Source: Leptidea sinapis
Taxonomy: Eukaryota > Arthropoda > Insecta > Lepidoptera > Pieridae
DNA length: 64,000 nucleotides
Assembly (NCBI RefSeq): GCF_905404315.1
Contig: NC_066266.1
Coordinates: forward strand, 2,425,501 to 2,489,500
Reading direction: 5' to 3'
Shown: one piece after another, positions 40,038-51,800 of the stretch
How the letters are laid out: every line of letters starts with the position of its first letter
Position numbering within the stretch: position 1 is the stretch's first letter
Made by a program: the position numbers and the translations under genes
The notes under the pieces: model-generated
What the model was told of the DNA's origin: nothing
The model's input: only the letters and a program-made list of their open reading frames with translations
Database searches by the model: none

Positions 40038-41150
40038 TTCATTATTTCTTTAGTGTGTGCAGAAGAAGCACCTATTAATGGATGAGAAAAAAGATAAGAT
40101 TTCAAAGTTATAAAAAAAAACTTTATTGAATTAGGCTTAAACTAATCGCTTTTGAACCGTCACTATAAATATTTCTTTTAAATTACTGAATCTAACTTAA
40201 TGTTTCGGATAAAGTAGAGCTCTTGAAAAGAACATACAAGAAACACAACCGCCACTCTTTTCAATCAATAGAGTATTTTACAATGGCTGTAATATACAAA
40301 ATAAATTAGTTTGTAAGGGTATGCATAAAAAATAAATGAATATATAATAAAATTATTATTTTATTAAATTAAAGTAATAAAATTAATAATTAAATTATTT
40401 TTATTTAGTTATTAAAATTAATTAAATTATAAGACAAAATTCTATAAATTTAACAATTAACAGTATGCATACTGAAGCGACGCGCCGCCTGCTGTGTCGC
40501 ACTGAGCGTCGCTGCACTGCGCGTCGCGGCGCTGTGCGTCAAAATATTCTCTCGGAGGCAACTCTGCCGCGACGCTCAGCGACGCGCAGTGCAGCACCGT
40601 TCTAGTGCGACATGCTCTATACAAAATGGTTGAAATAATATTTTGATGCGCAGCACTACTACTTAAGTTTATAGAATTTTGTCTAATAATTTAATTAATT
40701 TTAATAACTTTATAAAATATTAGTTAATTAATCACTTTAATTTAATTAATTATTAATTTTATTTTACTCATATATTGGATACATTGCATACCCCTTCAAA
40801 CTAATTTATTTTGTATATTACAGCGATTGTAAAATACTCTATTGATTGAAAAGAGTGGCGGTTGTGTTTCTTGTATGTTCTTTTCAAGAGCTCTACTTTA
40901 TCCGAAACATTAAGTTAGATTCAGTAATTTAAAAGAAATATTTATAGTGACGATTCTAAAGCGATTAGTTTAAGCCTAATTGAATAAAGTTTCTATTTTT
41001 TTATTTTAAAATCTTATTTTTTAATTTATTTATTAATGAGTCATAATTAAATTATAACTCACGAAAGTTTTAATAATTTTGTTGCTTATCTTATTTTTTT
41101 TTCTCTTCCATAATTGATTCTTCTTCTGCACGCATTAAGGAAATAATGAT
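40036..41150. mobile_element. Giant imperfect palindrome (fold-back element), about 1.1 kb
   Basis: The left half (40036-about 40450) reappears in reverse in the right half (about 40660-41150). Matching pairs include 'gcttaaactaatcgctttt' with 'aaagcgattagtttaagc', 'aacaca accgccactctttt' with 'aaaagagtggcggttgtgtt', and 'cattatttctttag' with its mirror near 41135. The centre (40465-40640) is GC-rich and built of repeated 'gcgacgc'/'gcgtcgc' words in both senses. One arm carries an extra ~75 bp near 41020-41095. A piece of one arm also lies at 4308-4382. Confidence 0.85.
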
Positions 41151-42421
41151 CAAACACACTTAAGTAATAAATGTCATTTGCAATAGAATTTTTTTTCTTT
41201 GTTGGATGTTTCGTTTCTCTGTTTCAGCTGTCGACGGTTATGCATTCCTCACCGCATGTCCGCAATGTGTTGAAAAATATTAGCCAAAAGACCGATTTCT
41301 GGGCACGAGAAAAATATATACTCGTATGTAGGGAAGAATGTGAGTCCGCTACTTTAACACTGTTCCTGGCATATTTCTCAATTTGCTCAATTTATTTTTA
41401 TTCATTACAACCATAAATGAATGAATGTCATTGTTACATAATGACTCGACACATCACGGCAGGCGCAGCGTAAGCTGCTTCGCTAGATTGACCCGCGATT
41501 TACTCACATGTGCCATTGTGCGCTTCTTGTTTGCTGCGGTCGGGCCGTTTCGAAAACGATAATATCGCGATAGGTAGGCGTATACGCTTTTACAGGCGGT
41601 GGTATTGCCACAGGCGGAAGCGATTTCGACTATGATGATAAGTCTGCTCTCTTATGCACGTTATTACGGTTGGTCGGGGTAATCGAACTCCGTGTTACAT
41701 TTGCAGGAGTAGATTGCAGTGATAGCGGAGTCGCAGATTATGAGGAAGAATTCCTCTTTTGAGGAGTCGTCACTTTTAATTATTCTATTTGTTGAATGGA
41801 GTTGCGTATTTCAAGTTCCGCACTCATTTTCATCTGAAATTCTACAAGTTCTTTTTTCATACGTACTCGATTCGAAATTCGTGTTACATCAACATGGTCA
41901 AACAAGTTTATTTTTAGTTCATTGGCAACAAAGTTAGGCTACGCATCGGGGTCTACTTCCCTTAATAATCTAATATGGTCCTTGATATTTCACTTTATCA
42001 CCACACGACTTATACAGAATACTTTTTCCAACTTCATTTTACTGTGTCCGTAAAATTGGTAGTAAAAATCTGGGTGATACGTTACGTTACATAAACGTTA
42101 GGAATTCATTACTATATAATTACCCGGCCCGCCATATCTCATGAATTGGGCCAGCATCTTAGATAACATTACGTACACAGTGAACTGATTACTGAACCAC
42201 AGTGCAAAGCTCGAGCAATGCAACGCACGTCCACTCAACAACACGGCCTGTTACGCTTCCACGCCTTAAATAGCCAACTAATCATCATGAAATTTTGCAT
42301 GACTACTTATTTTATCCTGATATTTTTAGGATTTCTCGAGGGAGCGATATACTCAGGCCAACAGAAACCCTGTGGAAAGAAAAAGAAATCATGGTTTTGG
42401 AAATGGCGCAAAACGAATTTA
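41151..42421. other. Intergenic sequence, unassigned
   Basis: ORFs at 41171-41416 and 41719-41937 have no recognisable domain. A GC-richer patch at 41440-41700 is not assigned. An ORF at 42218-42439 reads into the Helitron that follows and is not taken as a gene. Confidence 0.35.
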
Positions 42422-42647
42422 TCTATACTAATATTATAAAGAGAAAAGATTTGATTATTTGTTTGTTTGCATTGAGTAGGCTCCGCAACTACTGAACCGA
42501 TTTGAATAATTCTTTCACTCCTGGGAAGCTACATTATCCCCGAGCGTTATAGGCTATATAACATTTTCAAATAATTAGGGATCCCTACTAACAGTCCACT
42601 AATTTGTAAAAATACGTACGCGAACGACGTTGCGGGGTATTAGCTAG
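42422..42647 (+). mobile_element. Non-autonomous Helitron
   Basis: 226 bp. Begins TC ('tctatactaatattataaag') after an A and ends CTAG ('gcggggtattagctag') before a T. The inner 'gaaccgatttgaataattct' is typical of lepidopteran Helitrons. No ORF of its own. Confidence 0.85.
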
Positions 42648-42857
42648 TCATTGTATAAAACCATGATGGCCGCGAAAGCTTATCAGTGCAACAATGGTTT
42701 ATTTAATTTTATTTGTTTACATAAAAGTTTACAGAAGGAAAATACAGCTAGCATCAGAAAACCACATCAGTTTGTAATATATGCTAACAAAGAGTTAAAT
42801 CTAGGTTCGTTACCTACAGAACGTTAGCGCCTGTTAAAAATATTTCTGTATAAATTA

Positions 42858-43080
42858 TTATATTTGACTTAAAAAGTAGGATTTCAGTTTCTTCTTAATA
42901 TTACGAGGATTTATATGGTCCCGTACATCAGTGGGTAATTCATTAATGCGTTTGCCATATCTATTGAGCGCTCTTGGAGTGCATATACGGCCCCGGGTGA
43001 CGGTCCGCGTGCCTAAAGAGTTTTCTTTTAAAATTGAATATTTCAACTGTTCATACACGCACCGGTAAAATTTTATTATG
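42858..43080 (-). pseudogene. LINE RT protein C-terminal fragment
   Basis: Minus strand: LNRYGKRINELPTDVRDHIN, PRNIKKKLKSYFL, the typical 'N.LP..(V/I)R....F.K.LK..L' end of Jockey/CR1-type proteins. 66 codons remain. Confidence 0.7.
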
Positions 43081-43263
43081 CTTAAAAAGTTCAGTTTCAG
43101 ATATACACTACATACAGTTTAAAGGTGGTCCGAATCTACTGAAATGTAATTACATTGCTGCTCAATTACTTCGTGGTCAATAGCCACGAATATTTTCAAC
43201 AACAAGAGTGAATGCTGCAATGTATAGATATAGAAGTTGAAGCTTATTATGGTGTTATTCATG

Positions 43264-43513
43264 TATACGACGTGATTTGTCTCGCACCCGCGCTTTCCGT
43301 CCGAGCGCTTTTACCAACTGAGTCAACCGTTCGAGTGACGCGTGGATCGTAAATCTTTGTGTGCTTTTTTCAACACTCAGGTTACGGCTTCATCTACAGG
43401 ATCTACTTTACAGTTGATAACCTGCTTAACTCCAATTATTGCATATTAAGAAATTGACATGAGATGTCGCAAGTCGGTCTTTCAAATCTAAACAATTTGT
43501 TTTTTTAAAGTGA
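43264..43513 (-). mobile_element. Element E, most complete copy (Helitron-like 5' end, tRNA-like 3' end)
   Basis: Minus strand begins TCACTTTAAAAAAACAAATT after an A, runs through the E body ('gcttcatctacaggatctac' read in reverse) and ends with a tRNA-like module with A box 'tgactcagttggtaaaagcg'; the B box side is degraded at 'tctcgcacccg'. Confidence 0.6.
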
Positions 43514-44029
43514 TTGTGTTTTTTTTAAGCACACTGAAGCCGCAACCTAAAGTACCACCGCTTCGTGATTCTTATAATAATATCTACAATAATAAAATTT
43601 TAAAATGCTTAATCCTCGAATCCTCATAATTACTTGATATCTTTACTTATTAACAGTATATGCGAATCGATTCATCCATTGCACACGTTACTCTTTTGAG
43701 ATTTTTTTATGGTTAACTACTTCGTTTTCTTTTTTTTAGCTTCCGCGACTATCTCAAGACGATTGGTTAATTTTGGTATATCACTTTCCATACATTGCTT
43801 AAAATATAATGTATGAAATAAAATTATTAATTTTGCTTTGGAATAGGGTATGTATGTATTACAATATGTCCTCTATCTAGCTTATAATATTAAAAGAACG
43901 CAAAAAATTAATACTTAGTTAAATATTCAATAATAGTATAAAATTATTTTCAAGCAGCCACTTACAGTCTTGGTATAAACATTTTCTTTGACAGTATTTT
44001 CAAGGTCTCAGGCAATTTGTTATAATAAT
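43514..44029. other. Unassigned AT-rich intergenic sequence
   Basis: Nothing recognised. Confidence 0.35.
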
Positions 44030-44265
44030 AATAATATTGACACACTTTTTACACAAATTATCTTGCCCCACGTTAAGCATATTATATAGACTGTGTTATG
44101 GGTTACAAGACAATGATATATTTAATACAATATACTTACTTAAACATACATAAATTCATATAAACATGCATAAATACATTTAAACATCCATGACTCGGAA
44201 ACAAACATCCATATTCATCATATAAATGCTTGCACCTACTGGGATTCGAACCCGGGACCTCGTTA
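44030..44265 (-). repeat. tRNA-derived SINE, family D, full length
   Basis: Reverse copy from head ('gggttcgaatcccagtagg' on the minus strand) through 'tgtttccgagtcatgga' to 'ggcaagataatttgtgt', ending in a short (ttat)n-like tail. Confidence 0.8.
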
Positions 44266-45549
44266 TATAATTTTATCTTTAAGAATAAGTGTTGTTTTAG
44301 GACAATGTTTCAAAACCAGTCTATGCGGATGTCTTGTTACTCTAGCATTCACTTCAACAGCTGACGTGAAAATATATCTGTTGTTACGTAAAAAAATTTG
44401 CAAGCCTCGAAAATGTACATACATAGTAGATTTAGCAGATTATGATTTTTAAAAGCGTTTTGCAAGAGTGCCACGTCCGTACACCTACTATTGCACGCAA
44501 GCATTTATAAAAAGGCTGAAACTGTAAATATAGATAAAAATTGGAACAAAGATTTTATTGCCACTTCTTCTTTTTCTTTTTATTTGGTGGTAAAATCTTT
44601 GATATGCAAAAGTGTCATTTTGACCTAAATAATACTATGCCATGTAAGCATTTAAGTTAAGTTACGTTATTATAAATAAAAATTAATATAATTATTATAA
44701 TTAGCCTACCTACATTTACCTGATAACAAAGAAAGCTAAAGTGTGGTGTTGAAATTAATATTTTTATTCCTCTTTTAAGAGAAGCACTAAAATATATTTA
44801 AAAAAAAAATTAAACTGACAATTCAATTTTTTTAGTGATTTTTAGTAATAGCGAAATCTTATTTCTGTCTTGTAATTATGTTTGTTTTTTTTATTATTAA
44901 AATATGTAATATGTTATGTTTAATTTTTACCTGTGTATATTATTTTCAAAACCACTAAAATTTAATACATGATATTAATAATCAACTATTTACAGTCAAT
45001 ATTATATTATGAAATATTTTTAAAATAAGTAGATACTTCATTTAAAATATTTAAAATGTTTGCATGCGGCAATAAATGAATGAATAAATTGCAACATGAC
45101 GTCATACGAACCATCTACGTCATCAGTTACAAAGAAAAACAGGTAACCTAGTTTATAGAGGCTTGCATCTCATGACCTACCCTAATATAGAGCGTCTACT
45201 TATAAACCTAGGGGCCTGGCAACCGAGCCCCTGAATCGTGCAACTGACCTGCAACTGGGGCACACTGCAATGATTTGACCTATATATTTTTCAATGGATC
45301 ACCCTATGAACGGGGCCCATTCGGAGGCTTTCATTCAGTAACAGAGAGACTCTCACAGAGTTCTGACCTACACCGAATATCGCTCGTTACTACGAAAACC
45401 GGTTCTGTGAAATAATTATAATTCAACGTCTATTTGTACGTAAAAAATATAATTAATAATTTCAATATGAGTGGTAAAAGTTTTTAAGAAATCGCGGCAG
45501 ATAGTGTATTTTTTCAAATAATTTCAAAAGCCCGCGGTTCAGCGAACCT
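44266..45549. other. Intergenic sequence upstream of Spred
   Basis: AT-rich to 45060, then of more mixed composition. Several 'acgtcat' words lie at 45098-45125. No gene recognised. Confidence 0.35.
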
Positions 45550-45858
45550 ATTTGAGAATTTACGTCATTGGTTACTGTAGAAACGCCACGCCCTGATTGG
45601 TTGAAATTGCTAACGTCACTATATCGACCAATCCTACCGGTGCAGTTTGTTACACAGCAGGATTCTCGCGCCACCTGTCGCGCACTTGAGCCGGTTTCAT
45701 TGAATACCCGCCCGGACTGTCAATAACGCAGGCGCACTGAGGCCCAACAAAGGGCCGATTAAGAACGTTTTGGAAGTGAATCTGATGTATTTATGTTTTA
45801 AAAATGGTGAAATCTGTAAGGTGGCGGGTAGAAATTAGGATATTCGACGTATCGAATC
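45550..45858 (+). promoter_or_regulatory. Spred promoter-like region and 5' UTR
   Basis: Composition changes to GC- and CpG-rich. Three CCAAT boxes are visible (reverse ATTGG at 45567-45571 and 45596-45600, forward CCAAT at 45628-45632) and two ACGTCA half-CRE words (45562-45567, 45613-45618). 'tctcgcgccacctgtcgcgc' and 'atacccgcccgg' follow. No TATA box is seen at the expected place. An upstream ORF starts at 45804. Confidence 0.55.
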
Positions 45859-45875
45859 ATGACCGAGGCATCTGA
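45804..45875 (+). other. Upstream ORF overlapping the Spred start codon
   Basis: ATG at 45804 in the context aaaATGg opens 23 codons in the +1 frame relative to Spred and stops at 45873-45875, 15 bases past the Spred ATG. If the transcript starts upstream of it, it would lower translation of Spred. Confidence 0.45.
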
Positions 45876-45878
45876 AAA
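45859..45878 (+). CDS. Spred: Spred exon 1 (start codon)
   Basis: ATG ACC GAG GCA TCT GAA AA then donor gtaagt: MTEASE plus two bases of the next codon. Its phase (2) fits exon 2 exactly, which starts with one completing base, and Spred proteins usually have a short acidic N-terminus before EVH1. It lies just after a promoter-like CpG-rich region. A 6.1-kb intron follows. Confidence 0.75.
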
Positions 45879-48800
45879 GTAAGTTGATTGATAAAATGTG
45901 TGATTTTTGTGTATCGTGTTTCGCCCTATGCTAGGTAGGTAGGGCCCTTGCCCTGCTATTTTTCGTGTAAAGGATAATTAAAAGATTTGGTTCTTTAACT
46001 TGTATCAGAAATTAAATTAGGCAGTAAGAGTAGCAACGCTTTCGTTGTATAAAGAATTTATCACTAAACATGAATGTAATAAAGCTCCGCCCTAGATGAC
46101 CCTATGAATCAATGACTTGACTTCATTCACTGACTGTATGTATGAATACGAATTACGAAGTCATGCATAAATTTCTCTATTGAAAACGATTGAAGCATCT
46201 CACAATGAAATAAATTTAATTCACTTTAACATGACAGATATTATTCCGCGTATTTTTTGCACAATTGTCAAATGCAACTAAGTTACGAATGGAATAATTC
46301 AAGTTTTATCTGGTTCATTTGTCTATGAATGTGTTTGCTAAGGGAGTGTTAAATTCTACCACTAACTAGTAATAGTTAATAATGCATTTTAGGGATGATA
46401 ATCACTATTACCATTTTCAATAATTAAGGAAAAATACAAAACTATGCTTTCTGGTGCTCAATATTTCTATAATTATACAAACGTATTTTAACTCTGCTGT
46501 GCTTTGTATTTAAGAAATAAATAAGGAAAATTATATTATTAATGAACATATTTTATTATTAATCAATGACATATAGACAATGCAAAGCCTAAATATGGAA
46601 CTTCCCAAATTACTCCAATAATAACCTTCAAATGCAGCTTTATCTATACATTGCCACAATTACTCCAGTTGATTATAACATTCTTGGTCAATAAGCAGCA
46701 ATGTAAAACATTTATTCAGTTTGGATTTGATTCGGTAAAGACTGTGCTTACATTGTCTTTAAGCACACTTTTGCCGTTCCGCTATCAGTCTGCGAATGAT
46801 ATGTCCAGATCATTGTTTGAAATAATTAATTACTATATATGATGTACTATGATCACATTTTTGTATATTTATATTTTATTGTGCTTTTTTCACTTGTTTT
46901 AAAACAATTAGTGTATGTAGTTTTACTTAGTCAAGTTTTGTTTATAAACTGTGGTGAGCAAGTAAGACCTAATGTGCTGTCATTTAAGCAGAGCAGGTAG
47001 CAGCCAAATATATTCCTACATTCTGTGTAGATATTTATCAGAGTCTTATAAATAGTAGTAGAGTAAGTAGTCCAATATGGTCATTCATATTTTAGTTTTA
47101 GTTAAATATTGAAAGCTACTTATTGAGAGCCATTATTTTTAGTTAAAAATTGAAAGCTATTTATTGAGAGCCATTATTTTTAGTTAAAAATTGAAAGCTA
47201 TTTATTGACAGCCATTATTTTTAGTTAAAAATTGAAAGCTATTTATTGACAGCCATTATTGTTATTGAGAGTGTTTTGGTGTATATTGTACACACTATAC
47301 ATGGTGGTAAGTTACAGAGTTTGTCTTTCTTTCATAAGAGATTATCATGCGTTTATTTTTTATATTGGAATGTTTTAATATAATAATAATAATATAAGCC
47401 TTTATTCAGACAAGTTATACAAAGTGTTTTACTTAATCTAGAATATTTATATTTAAAATGAAATTTAAGCTCCCTCAACAACCTTGTCTGTTTGCCTATT
47501 GTTGGCAAAGACCTCCTCCAATTTCCTCCAAAAATTCTATGCCCCGCAGTTCTAGTCCATGTGCCACCTGCAACAGTTCTTATTTGGTCCACCCATCTTT
47601 GGAAAGGTCTACCTCTTTTACTTTTCATGTGACCTGTGTACCAATTCATTAATGTTTTACTCCATTTGCCATATTGGAATGTTACTTAAGCTTATATCAG
47701 TTAGTTTTAGGTCTGACATATCTCTATATACTGTTTTTAAGAATGTACAAAACTTGAAAAAAAAATAAACGAATAGGACTTCTGGATTCCAACCGGGGTC
47801 TTCTGCTTTCCGGATCGCCCAATGTCCCATCTGAGCTATTACACTCTTGTATAAAGTCGCAAATTTACCTTTGTATTCTAATGTTATTGTAGCAGTTTCT
47901 CATTAAAACACAGATAAAACTACATATTTTAAATTGAAACCTAGCTAGATCGATTTATTGCCTCCAAAATCCGCTGTTTACTAAATTTTATGAAAATTTG
48001 TTAGAGCCGTTTCCGCGATTCAGTTTATATATATTATAAATACAAGAATTGCTTGTTTAAAGATATAAGATACATGAGAAAGAAAGCAAAACTTAGTATT
48101 ACGAATGATCATAGAAACCAGTCAAATGCATGTCTATGCATCTTAATAGAGCAAATTCAAGTATTTCAGCTAACTGATTAGCATCTCTATTGAACATGGA
48201 AATGTTGCCAGTATACTTTCTTGTACTTCCGATTAGTGAGTGTTTGACTATGTGTAATATTATGTAATTTAAATGGATATATTTATAAACATTGTTATTT
48301 AAATACAAAAAGATATTTCCACCTATGTATTGACTCATCATTATAACTCTGGAAGCATGAGTTGAAGAAACTTGAAAAATTAGATATAGAAAAAGCGGCC
48401 AACTGAGACTCGGACTTGTCGGAGTCTGATTGTAACTTTAATGTTTTAAAAATATTGTATTTATTTTTACATTAGGTTATTGATAATATGAATTATGACA
48501 TATTAAACCTGGGAAACTTCCTTCCTTAAAAGCCGGCAACACTCCTGTGATAACTCTGGTGTTGCGGGAAAGAACAAGAATACATTGAAATGCAACTTTG
48601 GATGCATTTTTTTAATCCGGCACTGATTCCAAAGTGAGGTATTCACATGGCGATTTTGCTATTTTAGAAAATTAACGCCCACTCATGTCATTATTGTCAT
48701 GTGATAATACACTTCTCATGTTTATCTTTTTTTTTTAATGGCTATTTCGACGATCCAGCACATGTCAAGGTCGCGAGATTTTTTATTTTTATTTAGCTGA

Positions 48801-51800
48801 TTTGTAGAAACTAACGTCTGGGTGTTAGTGTGCGCGCGCATTCTAAAAATTCATTCTGATATTTATTCCCTAACACACTAAAATGAGTATAACTTTAGTA
48901 AAACAAACGAACGTTTAAAGGCTGTTCCCAATATTCAGTCTATCTCCGGTTGTGGCCTACTTGAGATAAAAATCGTAACTATCGTTGAGTTTTCTGTCTA
49001 ACTCACCTTATCCGTACACGCTGTCTGTCAGTGACAGTAGAAGGTAGTAATTTTTATCTATCTGTAGATAGTATATTGGGAACGGCCGTAAGAGCAATGT
49101 TACGGCAGCTGCTATCACCCTTATGGACATTTTTGATGTTAAGGTCATCAGAGCCACCTGCCAACCGACCAGAACCGCCTCATCCACTCGTTGACAGATG
49201 GTCCAAGGGTAGATGACCCTTCGATCAAATATGTATTAGATTAAAGGTTACAAGAAATTTATTGAATCAGGCGTTATTTTGCGAAAATTCATAATTAGTG
49301 GGAGGCTCCTTTGCACAGGATGCCGGCTAGATTATGATATTTTTCTGCCGTAAAGCAGTAATGTGTAAGCATTATCGTTGGGTTCGGTCTGAAGGGCGCC
49401 GTAGCTAGTGAAATTACTGGGCAAATGAGACAATATCTTCTGTCTCAAAGTGACGAGCGCAATTGTAGTGCTGCTCAGAATTTGCGGGTTTTTCTAATCC
49501 TAAGAGTCCTAATCCAAGAATTGTAATGGACAATTACCATCAGCTAAACCGTCGTCCCGTCCGTATTGAACAAATGATTTACATTGCTGCTTATTGAGCA
49601 AGAATATTTTAAGCAACTGGAGGAAATACGGCAATCACGAACGAGTAAAAAAATAAGGACTCCGTGTCACCTTACATAACAGTGAGGCACCAAAACAAGC
49701 CGGTAAACGTACATAGGTACATAGCCCCACGCATAGACTTACACTAACACAAGCCGGTCGGCCGCCGCTATGACATTTACCATCGTCTGTGACAGATCAG
49801 TTTGCTTCGCAATAAAATGTTTTAAAAATGCTGTCGTGCGTTGTGAAAAAGGTAAAAACAATAATATTTGTATTGTATAGTAATATTTGTAATGTATTTG
49901 TTGATATATGATTATTTCAGGGAGAATAAATTGTGTAACTGGTATACCCCGTAACCGCACACACACTAGCATAAAGGCTTCACTTGCTAATATCACGGCG
50001 CGGAGTCCTTCTTTTGTTACTAGTCCGTGACGGCAATGTATAGATATAGCAGTCGAAGCTTATTATTGTGTAATTTGGGGCATGTTACATATTACAGCTT
50101 TGTTTTTTTATACGATAATATTCTATCGTACGACAAAAATATCTTCAATGTTCTCATTGTATGTGCGTAGGTATCTAGTCAAGGGTACGTCTCTGTAGTA
50201 CCTTATAATTTACTTGTTATTTGTAAAGACAAAGCGGTCAAGTGCGAATGAGACTTGGTGACCTTGTAATATGAATTAATTTCCCAGTCTCGGCTTTATA
50301 CATCGTGTTTGTAAAACGTCAATTAACTATAGGTAGAATAACAAGGAGTTCTTATCCGTACATAAGAGCTCCTTATTATAAGGTTGGCCGTTAAGTTAAA
50401 GAATATTTTATTTTGAATTTAAATATTGACGCGGATGAGAAAATAATCGAATAAGCAAAGAGAATGAAGTAAAGTAAGAAAGGTCGGACTTCGGCCCAAT
50501 ATAACATCTTAATTATAAATTACGTGTCACGTTGTTTGTACGCGATGGACTCCAAAACGAATGAACGGATTTTAATGGGGATTACTTCATGGAGTGCAGT
50601 TTAGTCCAACTTGAGAGATAGGATAGTTTTTATTTCGATTTGGGACCCATAATTATTTTTATTTTCAATATATGTTTTGTATGGACATATTTTCTATGAG
50701 AGAATTTAGTGACGCACGGTTTGGCAGTTCCACTGTGAAACAATTTCATTATAACTACAGGGAAAATTTATAACGCAATATTTCTTGATGTTTTGAAATA
50801 TTATTAGCAAATTCCTATAAACAGTAATTTTTTTATTATCTACAGAACTACGTCTATCGGGTCAGCTAGTAAAATATAATATGTATTAAGTTATAAAAAG
50901 AATATCATGCACTAGAGAGTATTAGATAGTTAGGTTCTACAACGATCCTGCGAGAGGAGGACGCCGACCATCCCGCGGTGCCTGACGTACAGTTCAGATA
51001 GAAAACTGTTAGGCGAGCTCTGTTTTCGTTGGACGTCAGGAAGTCGAGCGGGCCGGATGGCATTTCTCCAATCGTGATTAGAATGTGTGCCCCTGAGTCG
51101 ACGCCGGTGCTAACGCTTTTCTTCCGGCACTCTTATTCGAAAAGCGTAGTCCCTGACTCACGGAAGTCATATTCCATCCGATCCAAAGAAATGAGACAGT
51201 ACGGATCCGGGAAACTACAGGCGTATTGCTATTACCTCTCTGCTCTCCAAAATCTTAGAGAGTTTTATTCTATTTTTGTAAGAAAATCTTAGTGTGGTTA
51301 ACTGAATACATCTACTCACCAAGTTTTTAACAGTATACTTCTTATAGTTTCGGAAAAACTGACATACCTACGGACTGACAGACATGACGAATCTATGATT
51401 CCTTTTTTTACCATTTGGCTACGGACCCTAAAAAGTAATAAAGAATAAACTGTATTACTATAAATTATTGTATATTGGATGCATCAACCTTTAGAGCTTG
51501 AATTGTTTGTGTAAGGATGCTTCGTGAACATAATGGTCGTGATTATTGTCATAATTAGTAATCGCATCCAACAAATTCAATTCGCTGAATGCCGAATTCC
51601 ACCTTCGCACGACACGCCACAAGTTAAATACTAAGGCTGGGTTGCACCATATTAGCTGATATAGTTAAGGATTTGGTCAAATTTAACGTGGCGGTCCTCC
51701 ACAGTGCGGTTTTCAAGGAGCTTTTTTCCACGTACTACAAAGCTGTAGTGAAAGCTGGAATGAACTTCCTTGTGCAGTGTTTCCGGGACGATACTTCACG

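Noticed and set aside
42218..42439. Small secreted-peptide-like ORF (hydrophobic stretch followed by lysines)
   Set aside because: It runs into a Helitron end, has no supporting context or second copy, and such ORFs are expected by chance in AT-rich DNA.
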